The position numbers and the translations under genes are program-made. From CAG-238 sp934277695 (GTDB lineage: Bacteria; Bacillota; Clostridia; Peptostreptococcales; Anaerovoracaceae): a stretch of 64,000 nt of DNA. This document shows positions 53,608 through 62,359 of this stretch, piece by piece (positions within the stretch are counted from its first letter, which is position 1; the number at the start of each line of letters is the position of its first letter). The DNA lies in the NCBI GenBank assembly GCA_934277695.1, contig CAKQVG010000003.1:185110-249109 (forward strand). Direction: 5' to 3'. The notes below the pieces were generated by a model. That model did not search any database, was not told where the DNA came from, and saw only the letters and a list, made by a program, of their open reading frames with translations.

Positions 53608-54168
53608 TTATCTCATATTCCACAAAAAACAATCTATCTTCTTCACATCAGAAACCCATATATATTCCGGCAATATTTCATTAAATTTGGCAATACACTC
53701 CTGTGCATTCTCCGTTTTTAAGTAATCCATATACCAGCTGTCAATCTTATGGTAAATTTCAATTTTCCTTTTCAACTGTTCTAACTTTGCCATTGAAGGC
53801 GGCGGATTTTTAAAGCCTAACGCGTTAAGTACAAAGCGATCCCATATTGGTTTACTGTCGTCAATGTTTGCAAGCATTTTGCTGGAAAACGATGCTTCAA
53901 TTCTCCCAGTCCTATGGTACAACTCTTCTATAATTTCATCAAAAGAGGGTTTCTGTACTTTTGCTATTTCAAAGAATTCATAGAATTGGCCTTGCCATAC
54001 TTCATCTCGTCGAACGCGATAAAATCCATTGAATTTCTTTTGAAATTCTCTATTTTCTGCAACGTTGACCTGATTTACATGCTTTATTATATAGGCACAT
54101 TTTTCCAATCCAAAATTTGAAACAAATATTTGATGAATAATTTCATCTGGACTAATTTTTTGCAGCAT
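53608..54168 (-). CDS. 186-aa hypothetical protein
   Basis: From the ATG at 54168 (AAAGGA nine bases upstream): MLQKISPDEIIHQIFVSNFG. Recognisable stretches are FNGFYRVRRDEVWQGQFYEF, TGRIEASFSSKMLANI and SKPIWDRFVLNALGF; I have the impression of a widespread gut-bacterial family of unknown function, perhaps helix-hairpin-helix-like. It has its own promoter (see 53105 entry) and is followed by the 105-aa gene. A defence link is only suggested by position. Confidence 0.6.
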   Translation of the reverse strand: MLQKISPDEIIHQIFVSNFGLEKCAYIIKHVNQVNVAENREFQKKFNGFYRVRRDEVWQGQFYEFFEIAKVQKPSFDEIIEELYHRTGRIEASFSSKMLANIDDSKPIWDRFVLNALGFKNPPPSMAKLEQLKRKIEIYHKIDSWYMDYLKTENAQECIAKFNEILPEYIWVSDVKKIDCFLWNMR

Positions 54169-54185
54169 TTCTTTTCCTTTGTACA

Positions 54186-54240
54186 AAAACCAGAGCCCTC
54201 ACTCCCCTGTACCACCGTGCAGTCTATCGGCTCTGGTTTT
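54186..54240. terminator. Bidirectional terminator-like hairpin
   Basis: AAAACCAGAGCC and GGCTCTGGTTTT form a perfect 12-bp stem around a 31-nt loop. T-runs lie on both sides, so it could end the YHYH gene transcript (minus) as well as plus-strand transcription. It marks the right edge of the defence island. Confidence 0.6.
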
Positions 54241-54436
54241 GAATTTTCCGTATGGGACTTGCGTCCGTTTTCTGTTTGGATTTTGTCTTTTGACTTGGTT
54301 CATTCGGACACACTCTCAATCATTCTCAACTCGACAAATTACCGTTTGCATTTTTCAATTAAATTTTATCACAGTTTTCGAGTTTCGTCGAGCAGATTAG
54401 ACAAAAATCGACATTTATGTATCGGATTTACCCGCT

Positions 54437-55267
54437 TCACACCAATTCAACGGTTATTTTCTGCTCATACAAATCCGGGTATTCGTCGAACTTCAGAAGG
54501 ATTTTTGTCTCAGCTTGTGTGAGGTCGGTGGCGAGGCGTTCGACTTTTATTGCTGAGTTTCCGTCATCTGTCCATATCCATTCGAGTTTAAGCAGATTTC
54601 CGTCGTAATATGCCGTAATCAGGTTTTCCTCATTATCCGTCCAGACCTCGATTATTTCGCTCTGCCCGTATGCAAGCGATATTTCTTCTTTGTCAGCGTA
54701 GATTTCCTCTTTGAAAGTGATTTTTCCGGATTTAATACTGCTGAATTTGCTGTCCTTCTTGCCTGCACCTCCGATTGCCTTTACTTTGTAGTAATAGGTT
54801 TTTTCGATTGCGGCCGTATCATCATAAAATGCGGTTTTGGTTGTCGTTTTGATTTTCTTGTAGCTTCCGTTTCGGGAAAAAGCGCGGTAAACTTCGTACT
54901 TTTTCGCTCCGGATACGGATGCCCACGAAACTTTAAGTTCGTCGCCTTCGTCTGAAATGCTCCGCAGTTTAGGCGTTTTTAATTTCGTTGTTTTTTTAAT
55001 TGCGCCTATCACGCTAGTGCCCGCAGAGTGATAGGCGGATGTCCCGGAGGTATAGCCCGATTTGTATGGGCATTTTCCGTTGTTATGCAAGTGCGCCGGG
55101 TAGCCGCCGCAATGGTAGTGATAATATCCCAGCCCGCTGACATTGCGATTGTCCCGGTGGCCGCCGGAAGAATCGGTTCTGCCTCCGTGCCCATAGGCGG
55201 TGCTGGTCATTGCTAAAGCACATATCAAAATACATATAATTGTTGTAATTTTCCGTTTCGTTTTCAT
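54437..55267 (-). CDS. Secreted YHYH-domain protein with Fn3 domain
   Basis: 276 aa. Signal peptide (MKTKRKITTIICILICALAM, cleaved near AYG) then a histidine-rich YHYH domain (GLGYYHYHCGGYPAHLHNNG). A fibronectin type III domain (~95-185; LKVSWASVSGAKKYEVYRAF) and a C-terminal beta-sandwich domain follow. YHYH domains occur in secreted and phage-encoded proteins; metal binding is plausible from the His/Cys content. Its Fn3 resembles that of the glucosaminidase-like protein at 9552. Confidence 0.82.
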   Translation of the reverse strand: MKTKRKITTIICILICALAMTSTAYGHGGRTDSSGGHRDNRNVSGLGYYHYHCGGYPAHLHNNGKCPYKSGYTSGTSAYHSAGTSVIGAIKKTTKLKTPKLRSISDEGDELKVSWASVSGAKKYEVYRAFSRNGSYKKIKTTTKTAFYDDTAAIEKTYYYKVKAIGGAGKKDSKFSSIKSGKITFKEEIYADKEEISLAYGQSEIIEVWTDNEENLITAYYDGNLLKLEWIWTDDGNSAIKVERLATDLTQAETKILLKFDEYPDLYEQKITVELV

Positions 55268-55388
55268 CCGAGTGCTCCTTTTTTTGCTTTTTATCGAGAC
55301 TTACACGAATTAAGACGATTTATTTCTGCAAATTCTGACATTTTTCGACAAAAAAAGCGGTTAAGAAACCGCTAATTTTAACCACGAA

Positions 55389-55712
55389 TTACTCGTCGCC
55401 AAACCCACCGAAATTGTCAAATCCGCCGAAGCCGCTGTAGTCGTCGATGCCGAAGATTTTGCTGCTTGTATGCATTTCCCAAGATTGGTTGAGGTCAGCC
55501 AGGGAGTCTTTGCTTCCGGCTTTCGGAATGTTCACTTGCCTTTCTGCCTCTGCCTGCATACGGGCTTTCGCCTGCCGGCGGCGTTCTTCTTTTGCCTTTT
55601 TCTGTGCCTTGCGCTCGTCGGGATCGAGCGGGCTCATGAGATACGGGATCAGTTTTGGCAGCGACAGGATTACGCCAATCAGCAAAATACCTTCCCAAAG
55701 TTCCATCTTCAC
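55389..55712 (-). CDS. Small membrane-anchored protein with charged stalk and Gly/Phe tail
   Basis: 107 aa. One membrane helix (WEGILLIGVILSLPKLIPYL), then a strongly charged coiled-coil-like stalk (DERKAQKKAKEERRRQAKAR) and a tail of GFGGFDNFGGFG. The ribosome site AAAGGAAG is formed by the last copy of a tandem 14-bp repeat. No family recognised. Confidence 0.65.
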   Translation of the reverse strand: MKMELWEGILLIGVILSLPKLIPYLMSPLDPDERKAQKKAKEERRRQAKARMQAEAERQVNIPKAGSKDSLADLNQSWEMHTSSKIFGIDDYSGFGGFDNFGGFGDE

Positions 55713-55719
55713 ACTTCCT

Positions 55720-55797
55720 TTCGCAATTTACATTTCGCAACTTACATTCTGCAATTTAGATTTTGCAGCTTACATTTTGCAGCTTAACTTTGCAGCT
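55720..55797. repeat. Imperfect 14-bp tandem repeat, about six copies
   Basis: On the minus strand the unit is CTGCAAAATGTAAG, drifting to TTGCGAAATGTAAA. The first copy supplies the last codons and stop of the gene at 55784, and the last supplies the ribosome site of the gene at 55712. Confidence 0.8.
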
Positions 55798-56353
55798 GCC
55801 TTGTATAAACGATTTTATCATCGATTTTGAGGCATTCCAGTCTATCCTCCGGCCTGTGCGCATACGAGGTGCCTTTTTTGTAATAAACCTTATGGCTTCC
55901 GGCGATGAGTTCGGCATGGAACTCATATGGTGGCGAAAGTATAATGTCGTGCCTCGGCTCAATCGTATCAAAGAGCCGGTCTTCTCTGTTTACTGCAGCG
56001 CAGACTTTTCGCATAATTCTAAGAAGCTGCCTTGCCTCGGTGCTGCCCTCTTCTGCGTCCGCGTAGGCTGCCATGGACTCGCTGGCCGGGGTTATATAGG
56101 TCAGGTAGAGTTTATTGTCAGAATCTTTATAGCGTACGAATTTCACGTGTTTGATTTTAATGTCGTTGATGCCGGTTGCATCCGCCATCAGCTGACGGGT
56201 CTGCTCGCTATTCATCAATTGGTGTCTTGCCAGCGGTAAGTCGATCCAGCCCAGCGCCGTAACGATTACGCCAAGTACAAACGCAACAATCAGCACGCGC
56301 TTTACGATTTCAAAGAAAATAATTCTTTTCTTCCTGCGTTCTTCTGGACTCAT
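55784..56353 (-). CDS. Membrane-anchored hypothetical protein, 189 aa
   Basis: A basic start (SPEERRKKRIIFFEIVKRVL) leads into one membrane helix (LIVAFVLGVIVTALGW). An extracytoplasmic domain of ~145 residues follows (HVKFVRYKDSDNKLYLTYIT). No family recognised. It forms a minus-strand pair with the 107-aa membrane protein. Confidence 0.65.
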   Translation of the reverse strand: MSPEERRKKRIIFFEIVKRVLIVAFVLGVIVTALGWIDLPLARHQLMNSEQTRQLMADATGINDIKIKHVKFVRYKDSDNKLYLTYITPASESMAAYADAEEGSTEARQLLRIMRKVCAAVNREDRLFDTIEPRHDIILSPPYEFHAELIAGSHKVYYKKGTSYAHRPEDRLECLKIDDKIVYTRQLQS

Positions 56354-56450
56354 CTTTACGGCTCCTTTCCTTTTGCCTTTATTTTAGCACAAATGCCGCA
56401 AATTGTCGATAGGCCCGTACTTTGCGCACTGTTGGTACTTTCGCTTTCCT

Positions 56451-57464
56451 TTACCGCCGAAACAGCTTCACGGCTGCCACGAGGGCTCCGTACAGGACGC
56501 CGCCGATGGCCCAGACAATCCAGCTGTACTGCGGGTGGCCGTTGCCGGATGGCCCGAATGTGTAGAACAGGAACACGGCTGTCACCGTGAGCCAGTAGAT
56601 TACGGTCACATTGCCCATAACCTTGGATCTGCGCTTGTTTTCGCGGGTAAAATCGCCCTCTTCCAGCAGCTTCATCAGGGCGCCGTTGTAGGTTCCGCCG
56701 TAAACGAATGCGATGCAGCCGATGCCGACCAGGAGCAGGATCAGACATACCGCAGCCGCGTACATGGTGTCGCTGACATTCAGGCAGACGCAGATGAAAA
56801 GCGGCACGACGGACAGGATGCAAAGCACGGTGCCGATGATATTCAGGCGCGTGTATTCATCTTTATGCTCGGCAAGTCTGCTTCTCACCATGCCGGTAAC
56901 GCCGTATGCTGTCTCGAAAGGCTCTTTTTCGAGAAATTCATATTCCTTGACTTTGGCGCCGGTTAAGATGAAAATTGCAACACCGATTGCAACGAGTACG
57001 AGAAGCACGCAGAGGCCGAGACCTGCGGCAGCATTTTCGCCGAGCGGAAAGCCCGGTTTTTCGCTGAGTGCACCAAGCAGGATGAGCGCAGCCGGTGAAA
57101 GAATACACAGGAATGTCGCGACGGCGATTTTCAGTGCGGATTCCTTCCTTAATCTTATATATTCCGAAGCTTCCTCCATGCTGACGCGGCGGAGCGGTTT
57201 TGTTTCGCCGTATTCTGCGGCGTTCTGCGCGGTTATCGAGGATGCCGTTTTGGTTTCCGGCTGCGTTATTTCATCTTTTAATAAGTAGTCCGTGCTCACG
57301 CCGAAAAGATTGCTCAGCTGCAGGATTTTTTCCATGTCGGGAACCGACTGTGCGCCTTCCCATTTGGATACCGACTGGCGGCTCACGCCAAGCTGTGCGG
57401 CGAGTTCTTCCTGCGACCAGCCTGCCTTCTTTCTGAGTTCTGTTATTTTATCTGCTAAAATCAT
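56451..57464 (-). CDS. XRE-family regulator fused to membrane domain
   Basis: 337 aa. Residues 1-60 are a Cro/CI-type HTH (KITELRKKAGWSQEELAAQL, GVSRQSVSKWEGAQSVPDME). The remainder is a membrane domain with about six helices (ALKIAVATFLCILSPAALIL, INIIGTVLCILSVVPLFICV-like). Such XRE-membrane proteins are frequent in Firmicutes and are presumed to sense envelope signals. The ATG at 57464 has a GGAGG upstream. Confidence 0.88.
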   Translation of the reverse strand: MILADKITELRKKAGWSQEELAAQLGVSRQSVSKWEGAQSVPDMEKILQLSNLFGVSTDYLLKDEITQPETKTASSITAQNAAEYGETKPLRRVSMEEASEYIRLRKESALKIAVATFLCILSPAALILLGALSEKPGFPLGENAAAGLGLCVLLVLVAIGVAIFILTGAKVKEYEFLEKEPFETAYGVTGMVRSRLAEHKDEYTRLNIIGTVLCILSVVPLFICVCLNVSDTMYAAAVCLILLLVGIGCIAFVYGGTYNGALMKLLEEGDFTRENKRRSKVMGNVTVIYWLTVTAVFLFYTFGPSGNGHPQYSWIVWAIGGVLYGALVAAVKLFRR

Positions 57465-57682
57465 TTCTGTTTCCTCCTTGCCCTTTTGTACCTAAAACAT
57501 ACCATTCTCTGCGGTTGCAATCAAGAAAGTCCGCTTGGAAATTTGTCAACCGGTGGTTGCGGTACTGCATTTCAATGCATATTTTCATGCATAAAATTCT
57601 CTTTTATGCATACACGCTTTGTGTCGCGCACACTTTTTTCGTGTTTTTATTAAAAAAATTTATATTTTTTCACAAAAACCTC

Positions 57683-57711
57683 TTGATTTTTGGAAAACAT
57701 GGTACTATAAT
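57683..57711 (+). promoter_or_regulatory. Strong sigma-A promoter of the 84-aa gene
   Basis: TTGATT, 17 bp, TATAAT. The rest of the 57465-57778 gap is AT-rich and holds no recognisable gene. Confidence 0.8.
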
Positions 57712-57778
57712 AAGTCCATGATTCAAATTTATATGCATTTAAGTTAATATTTATACATATATGAAGGAGGACAAAATC

Positions 57779-58033
57779 ATGTTAAACGAAAAGTTATTAT
57801 CAGAAGATATTGCCGGTATCACTAAGAAGGCAAATGACTATAAAGCAATGGGTATTATCACTTCCAGAGACCTTGAACTCATCGTTGCAGGCCTTAACCT
57901 CATCAAGAAGGACTTTGAGGCGGGAGTTGATTTAGCCGAGCCGGAAGACAAGAACATCCACATGCTCATCGATCGTGTCCTGAGCGAACGTATCGGTCAG
58001 TCGGCTCTGAAGCTGCACACTTGCATGGCATAA
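57779..58033 (+). CDS. 84-aa hypothetical cytoplasmic protein
   Basis: MLNEKLLSEDIAGITKKAND begins at 57779 with GAAGGAGG before it. The protein is helical and acidic (NLIKKDFEAGVDLAEPEDKN) and ends SALKLHTCMA. A consensus promoter and a terminator bracket the gene, indicating a stand-alone, well expressed transcript. No family recognised. Confidence 0.75.
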   Translation: MLNEKLLSEDIAGITKKANDYKAMGIITSRDLELIVAGLNLIKKDFEAGVDLAEPEDKNIHMLIDRVLSERIGQSALKLHTCMA

Positions 58034-58057
58034 GTTCACCACCAACCACCATAGTTA

Positions 58058-58091
58058 AAGCCCCGTATCTTCATTGATGCGAGGCTTTTTT
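58058..58091 (+). terminator. Terminator of the 84-aa gene
   Basis: AAGCC-C-CGTATC pairs with GATGCG-A-GGCTT (one mismatch, one wobble), followed by T6. Confidence 0.8.
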
Positions 58092-58420
58092 CATGGCAAA
58101 AATAAATTGTGATGGCGCGGCCTTGCGTCTGGTCTTGCTGGCATGGCTGACGCGGTCTTGTATCTGGAAAAATTAGGCAATTCCCACCAAGTGCCCAAAA
58201 AAGGCCCCCCTTTCGTGTATTTTTGCCGATTTTACTCCTTTTTGAGCCCGTTTCACGCCGGATTTGTATCCCGGTTTTGCGTTTTGCAAAAATGTCATAT
58301 TTTGGGATGTTGAAATTTCAACGTTTTGGCGGTGTAACTTTTTGTTGTTTTTTTTACATCGTCGTCTTTTTCTCTTCTGAAAGCCTCGGGATACACGTAA
58401 CACCCCTCTATAGGGGCAAT

Positions 58421-58555
58421 CTTCGTGTAAACGCTATTTTTCGCTTGAGAAGCTGCGTGCTGCACAAACGCGGTTTTTCGCCCGGAGAGCCGCGCTGTAT
58501 AAACGCTATTTTCGCCCGGAGAGCCGCGCTGTGTAAACGCTATTTTCGCCCGGCA
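58421..58555. repeat. 34-bp tandem repeats, two or three good copies plus degenerate ones
   Basis: Units spaced 34 bp apart share TTTCGCCCGGAGAGCCGCGC and TGTATAAACGC; an older-looking copy lies 37 bp before. They sit in the non-coding gap 58092-58573 after the DHHW gene stop. The rest of this gap (58092-58420) is pyrimidine-rich with no gene that I can support. Confidence 0.7.
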
Positions 58556-58573
58556 GGGGCGGCCCCGCCGTTA

Positions 58574-59740
58574 TCAGAGGCCTGCACGCGAAAAGTTCAG
58601 CTTCTCGCCTGCGAAGTTGTCGATGCCGTAAAGCAGCAGCACACTGTCGTAGTCTGCCGCCAGCTCTTCGATGTTTCCGCGGTAATAGCGGGTGTCCACC
58701 ATCGTTATCTTGTCGTAGTCGTCCATGAGATAAGGCACAAACGAATTTGCAAAGGAATCCTTTATAATCAGGATTTTGTCCTTGACACCACATTTGGTGT
58801 CGCGACAGGTTTCGATGTCCACCTTATCGTAGTTGCCGCCGAAGTAAACGGCGTATTTGTCTTTTTTCTCAAGATATTCCTTGAAGTACAGCGAGTCGTA
58901 GGTCTTGCCGGTGAAAGTCACTTTGCACTCCCTTGCAAGCGCAGCCGCCGGGGTTTCCACCGTGTCGGGGCGCAGCGTGTCAAGCAGCACCTTGGAATAC
59001 AGCGTGCCGTAAAAACTGTCCGAAAGCACGACAGGCTTTTCGCCCTCATAGGTCATCTCATAAGTCCTGCCACTTTCCGATGCACCGGAAGCCTCGAGAA
59101 ATCCTTTATAGCCGAGGAAAGCACCGTACCCGGTCCAGTGGTGGTCCGTCCGGAAAAACACATCCTGCCCGCCTTTTGCGGCTTTGCTCATGGTTTTGCG
59201 AAGGTCAATCAGACTGTTTCCGAGAATCGAGCGTGCCTCTTCAAAGGCTTCGTCCTCGTCGAAGAGCATCGCATGATCCGGCAGAGCATCCCGGTAGACA
59301 TATGCGGCGGTCGGCACGATCATCGCCTTGAACTCCGTGCCGTTTGCCTCGCAAGCTGCCTTCAGCTGCTGCGTCCTTGTGAGGTTTTGGGTATACCGCG
59401 CCTTGACAAAATCCGTCTCGGTCACGCGCTTTACCACCCGGCCGCCGGTGCAGAGGTACACGCCGTTGATGTCACTGACACCCAACCCCGCTTCCGTCAT
59501 CGCCATGGTCTTGACCCACAGGTTCCGTCCGATAATCTGGTCGCTGAGGTATTTTTCGCTTTGCTCCTCAAAACGCCCGCTCAGCACATTCGCAGCCGTA
59601 AAAACCGGCCTCTTCTGCAGATAGCGGTTTTCGTTCTCCGAAAACTCCGTATCCGGCGTAAGCAGCGTCCCCACGCAGAGAAACAGCAGAAAAACGGCGG
59701 AGGAAAATATGAGAATCAAGCTTCTTTTGTTCTTTTTCAT
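58574..59740 (-). CDS. DHHW-motif protein (AlgJ/AlgX-like partner of MBOAT acyltransferase)
   Basis: 388 aa. An N-terminal membrane anchor (SLILIFSSAVFLLFLCVGTL) precedes a SGNH-like extracytoplasmic domain with the signature FRTDHHWTGYGAFLGYKGF (the DHHW motif) and ILIIKDSFANSFVPYL (Ser/Asp). Such proteins transfer or accept acetyl groups on exopolysaccharides at the cell surface, with an MBOAT protein. It follows the MBOAT gene by 12 bp. Confidence 0.88.
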   Translation of the reverse strand: MKKNKRSLILIFSSAVFLLFLCVGTLLTPDTEFSENENRYLQKRPVFTAANVLSGRFEEQSEKYLSDQIIGRNLWVKTMAMTEAGLGVSDINGVYLCTGGRVVKRVTETDFVKARYTQNLTRTQQLKAACEANGTEFKAMIVPTAAYVYRDALPDHAMLFDEDEAFEEARSILGNSLIDLRKTMSKAAKGGQDVFFRTDHHWTGYGAFLGYKGFLEASGASESGRTYEMTYEGEKPVVLSDSFYGTLYSKVLLDTLRPDTVETPAAALARECKVTFTGKTYDSLYFKEYLEKKDKYAVYFGGNYDKVDIETCRDTKCGVKDKILIIKDSFANSFVPYLMDDYDKITMVDTRYYRGNIEELAADYDSVLLLYGIDNFAGEKLNFSRAGL

Positions 59741-59752
59741 CTCTTATCCCCC

Positions 59753-61162
59753 CTAAAATCTAAAATACAGGAACGGATTGTACGATCCGCTCACCAAAAA
59801 TGCAATCGAAAGCGCCAGAATACTGAGAAGCACGACGGTTTCGAGCACGCCGAGGATGACTTCTCCGTTCTTGACGCCCGAAAGAGTGCCTGCAATTCTT
59901 CCGCATACAAGTTTTACAAGCGGCGTTGAGCCGATGGTGCAGGCAATCAGCACCCAGATTCTGCTCCATGCAAGGTACTTGAAATCCCCATCGATAAAAG
60001 CGGAGGCCCCGCCGAACATCACCTGCAGATATTCACGCATCTGCCCGAAATCCGTAAGTGCGAAGATGACCCAGCCGAGCACAATCAGAATCAAGCTGTA
60101 AAGATGACCGACAAGTGCCGGGCATTTGTCGAGCCACTTGAGAATCCACAGTTTTTCGAGGATGAGAATCACTCCGAAGTACATGCCCCACGCCACGAAA
60201 TTCCAGCTTGCACCGTGCCAGAGCCCGGTCAGCGCCCACACAACGGCGATGTTCAGAATCTGCCGCGGAAGGCCTTTGCGGTTTCCGCCGAGTGGAATGT
60301 ACACGTATTCCTTAAACCACGAGCTGAGTGACATATGCCAGCGCCGCCAAAACTCCGTGATGCTGCGCGAAATGTACGGATAGTTGAAGTTTTCGAGATA
60401 ATCAAACCCGAAAATTTTGCCAAGGCCGATTGCCATGTCGGAATATCCCGAAAAGTCAAAATATATCTGGAAGGTAAAAGCCACCGCGCCGAGCCAAGCC
60501 GTGGCGGTGCTGGTCTCCGAAACCGGCATGAGAGTGATTTCGTTCCAAATCACATATACCTGATTGGCAAGCAGAACCTTCTTGCCGAATCCGATGATGA
60601 ACCGGCGCACGCCCTCCGCAATCTGATCGAGATTGGTCTTTCTGCCGACAAGCATCTCAGCAACATCCGCATAGCGCACAATCGGGCCTGCGATAAGCTG
60701 CGGGAACAGCGTCACATAGGCCGCAAAAGCGATAAAATCACGCTGCGGCAGGACTTTCCCCCGGTAGACATCTATGATATAGGACATCGTCTGAAATGTG
60801 TAAAACGAAATTCCAATCGGCAGGGCAATGTTCAGAAGACCAAACCCTCCGCCGGAGACTGCGTTCACCGTCTCGATGACAAAATCCGTGTATTTAAAGA
60901 ATCCGAGAATCGCAAGGTTTCCTGCGATACACAGAATCAGAAGCGGCCTGGATTTTCCGACAAGCCGCCCCATTACGTAGTTGAAGAGGATGGAAAAAGC
61001 CATCACCGCGATATATTTCGGCTCGCCCCAGCCGTAAAAAATCAAGCTGGCAATCAAAAGCCACAGGTTCCGCACCTTCAGAAACCCTTCCGGAATCAGA
61101 AAGTACAGAAGCAAGGTTATCGGCAAGAATGCCATAAAAAACACCGAACTGCTGAATACCAT
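59753..61162 (-). CDS. MBOAT-family O-acyltransferase (AlgI/DltB-like)
   Basis: 469 aa with about 11 membrane helices. AlgI-like signatures: NLWLLIASLIFYGWGEPKYI, ALPIGISFYTFQTMSYIIDV, FDFSGYSDMAIGLGKIFGF and the catalytic-His region LTGLWHGASWNFVAWGMYFG. It passes acyl groups across the membrane to modify polysaccharide. It is second in the minus-strand cluster with transglutaminase-like, DHHW and lipoprotein genes. Confidence 0.93.
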   Translation of the reverse strand: MVFSSSVFFMAFLPITLLLYFLIPEGFLKVRNLWLLIASLIFYGWGEPKYIAVMAFSILFNYVMGRLVGKSRPLLILCIAGNLAILGFFKYTDFVIETVNAVSGGGFGLLNIALPIGISFYTFQTMSYIIDVYRGKVLPQRDFIAFAAYVTLFPQLIAGPIVRYADVAEMLVGRKTNLDQIAEGVRRFIIGFGKKVLLANQVYVIWNEITLMPVSETSTATAWLGAVAFTFQIYFDFSGYSDMAIGLGKIFGFDYLENFNYPYISRSITEFWRRWHMSLSSWFKEYVYIPLGGNRKGLPRQILNIAVVWALTGLWHGASWNFVAWGMYFGVILILEKLWILKWLDKCPALVGHLYSLILIVLGWVIFALTDFGQMREYLQVMFGGASAFIDGDFKYLAWSRIWVLIACTIGSTPLVKLVCGRIAGTLSGVKNGEVILGVLETVVLLSILALSIAFLVSGSYNPFLYFRF

Positions 61163-61184
61163 ATATTATAAACTACTCCCTTTT

Positions 61185-62330
61185 TTATTGTGCGGCGCCA
61201 AATGCGTCCATGGTCCCTGCGCCGTCGAAATCGTCCGCACCCGCGCCGGCAATCATGCCGTCGTTTGCGTCGGCAATTGCTTCATCAAGGCGCGAAAGCA
61301 CCTCAGGCGGAATCTCGCTGCCACCGTTTTCGTATCTTTCAATCGTATATTTATAGACGGTCTGCCCGCCGAGCGAATATGCATCCGCAAATCCTACCCA
61401 TCCGTTGTCGATTGGGAACGAATTGCATATGTACTCCGCTATCTGACGCGTGAAACCGCTGTTATCCTTCAAGGTGAAGGTCAGCATGGTTTTGTCCCCG
61501 TTGATTGCTTGCTTGAGCTGTGCAGGAATTTCGTACATGTCATTAAGTGCCGCCGCGCTTGTAAGCATGTAGCAGTATTTCGTCCCGTTTGCGGCAGGAA
61601 TTTCGTCGTGGTCCCACGGATAGGAGCCGTTATCCTTGACGCTGTCCGGCATGTTGAAGTAGTTATACCCCGGTTCGCCGCTTACTCCGCCGTCAAAGGT
61701 CACGTCTACATGATACCATTCTCCGTCGAGCTGCACCACATCCCAGGCGTGTTCGCCATTCTGCGTCGAATGAATGATTTTGCACGGAATATCGAGTGCG
61801 TCCATAAAAAGCTTAAACGTCGTGGCGTTGCCTACGCAGATTGCGTTGTGCGAGCGCAAAACTCCATAAGGCGTATGCGTTTCACTTCCCCCTGCGACGA
61901 TCGGATTAAGGCTCTGGTCGTTGTAAGACGTCCATTTGACCTGCCAGTCGTAGATTGCTTTTTCTTTTTCGTACGGGCTCATGTCATCCGTGATAAGCTC
62001 CTTGATGACCTCTGACATTTTGTCGTGCACGAAAAGGTCTTTTTCGTCCAGCCCCGAGGTGTCCCCGGTTTTGTATGCCTTAATCACCGCAGTGTCGTCA
62101 TAAATCTCATGGACCGTGGTTTCGGACTGCCCGAGCAGCTTGTTCATTTTGCTGATCATGCCGCTGTTCTGTGCAAAAACGCCCAAAATCAAAAGGATTA
62201 TGAGAAGCTGCACCGCGCGGTTGCCCTTGCCTTTTACTTTCTTTTTTATGTCTTTTTTGAAATCGCTGATATGTACCTTCGCCCGTCTTTTCCTCTCGGC
62301 AAGCGGAATTCTTTCGCCTCTGTCTACCAT
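61185..62330 (-). CDS. Transglutaminase-like domain membrane protein
   Basis: 381 aa. A basic cytoplasmic start and one membrane helix (AVQLLIILLILGVFAQNSGM) lead to a transglutaminase-like domain with the triad region YGVLRSHNAICVGNATTFKL (Cys), EHAWDVVQLDGEWYHVDVTF (His and Asp). A Gly/Ala/Asp-rich tail follows. Likely acts on surface polymers next to the acylation genes, as protease or cross-linker; the actual reaction is unknown. Confidence 0.88.
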   Translation of the reverse strand: MVDRGERIPLAERKRRAKVHISDFKKDIKKKVKGKGNRAVQLLIILLILGVFAQNSGMISKMNKLLGQSETTVHEIYDDTAVIKAYKTGDTSGLDEKDLFVHDKMSEVIKELITDDMSPYEKEKAIYDWQVKWTSYNDQSLNPIVAGGSETHTPYGVLRSHNAICVGNATTFKLFMDALDIPCKIIHSTQNGEHAWDVVQLDGEWYHVDVTFDGGVSGEPGYNYFNMPDSVKDNGSYPWDHDEIPAANGTKYCYMLTSAAALNDMYEIPAQLKQAINGDKTMLTFTLKDNSGFTRQIAEYICNSFPIDNGWVGFADAYSLGGQTVYKYTIERYENGGSEIPPEVLSRLDEAIADANDGMIAGAGADDFDGAGTMDAFGAAQ

Positions 62331-62359
62331 TTTGCTTCCCTCTTACTTCCATTGATATT

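Noticed and set aside
58223..59929. 568-codon plus-strand frame opposite the DHHW gene
   Set aside because: Antisense of a well supported gene; Arg/His-rich shadow translation.
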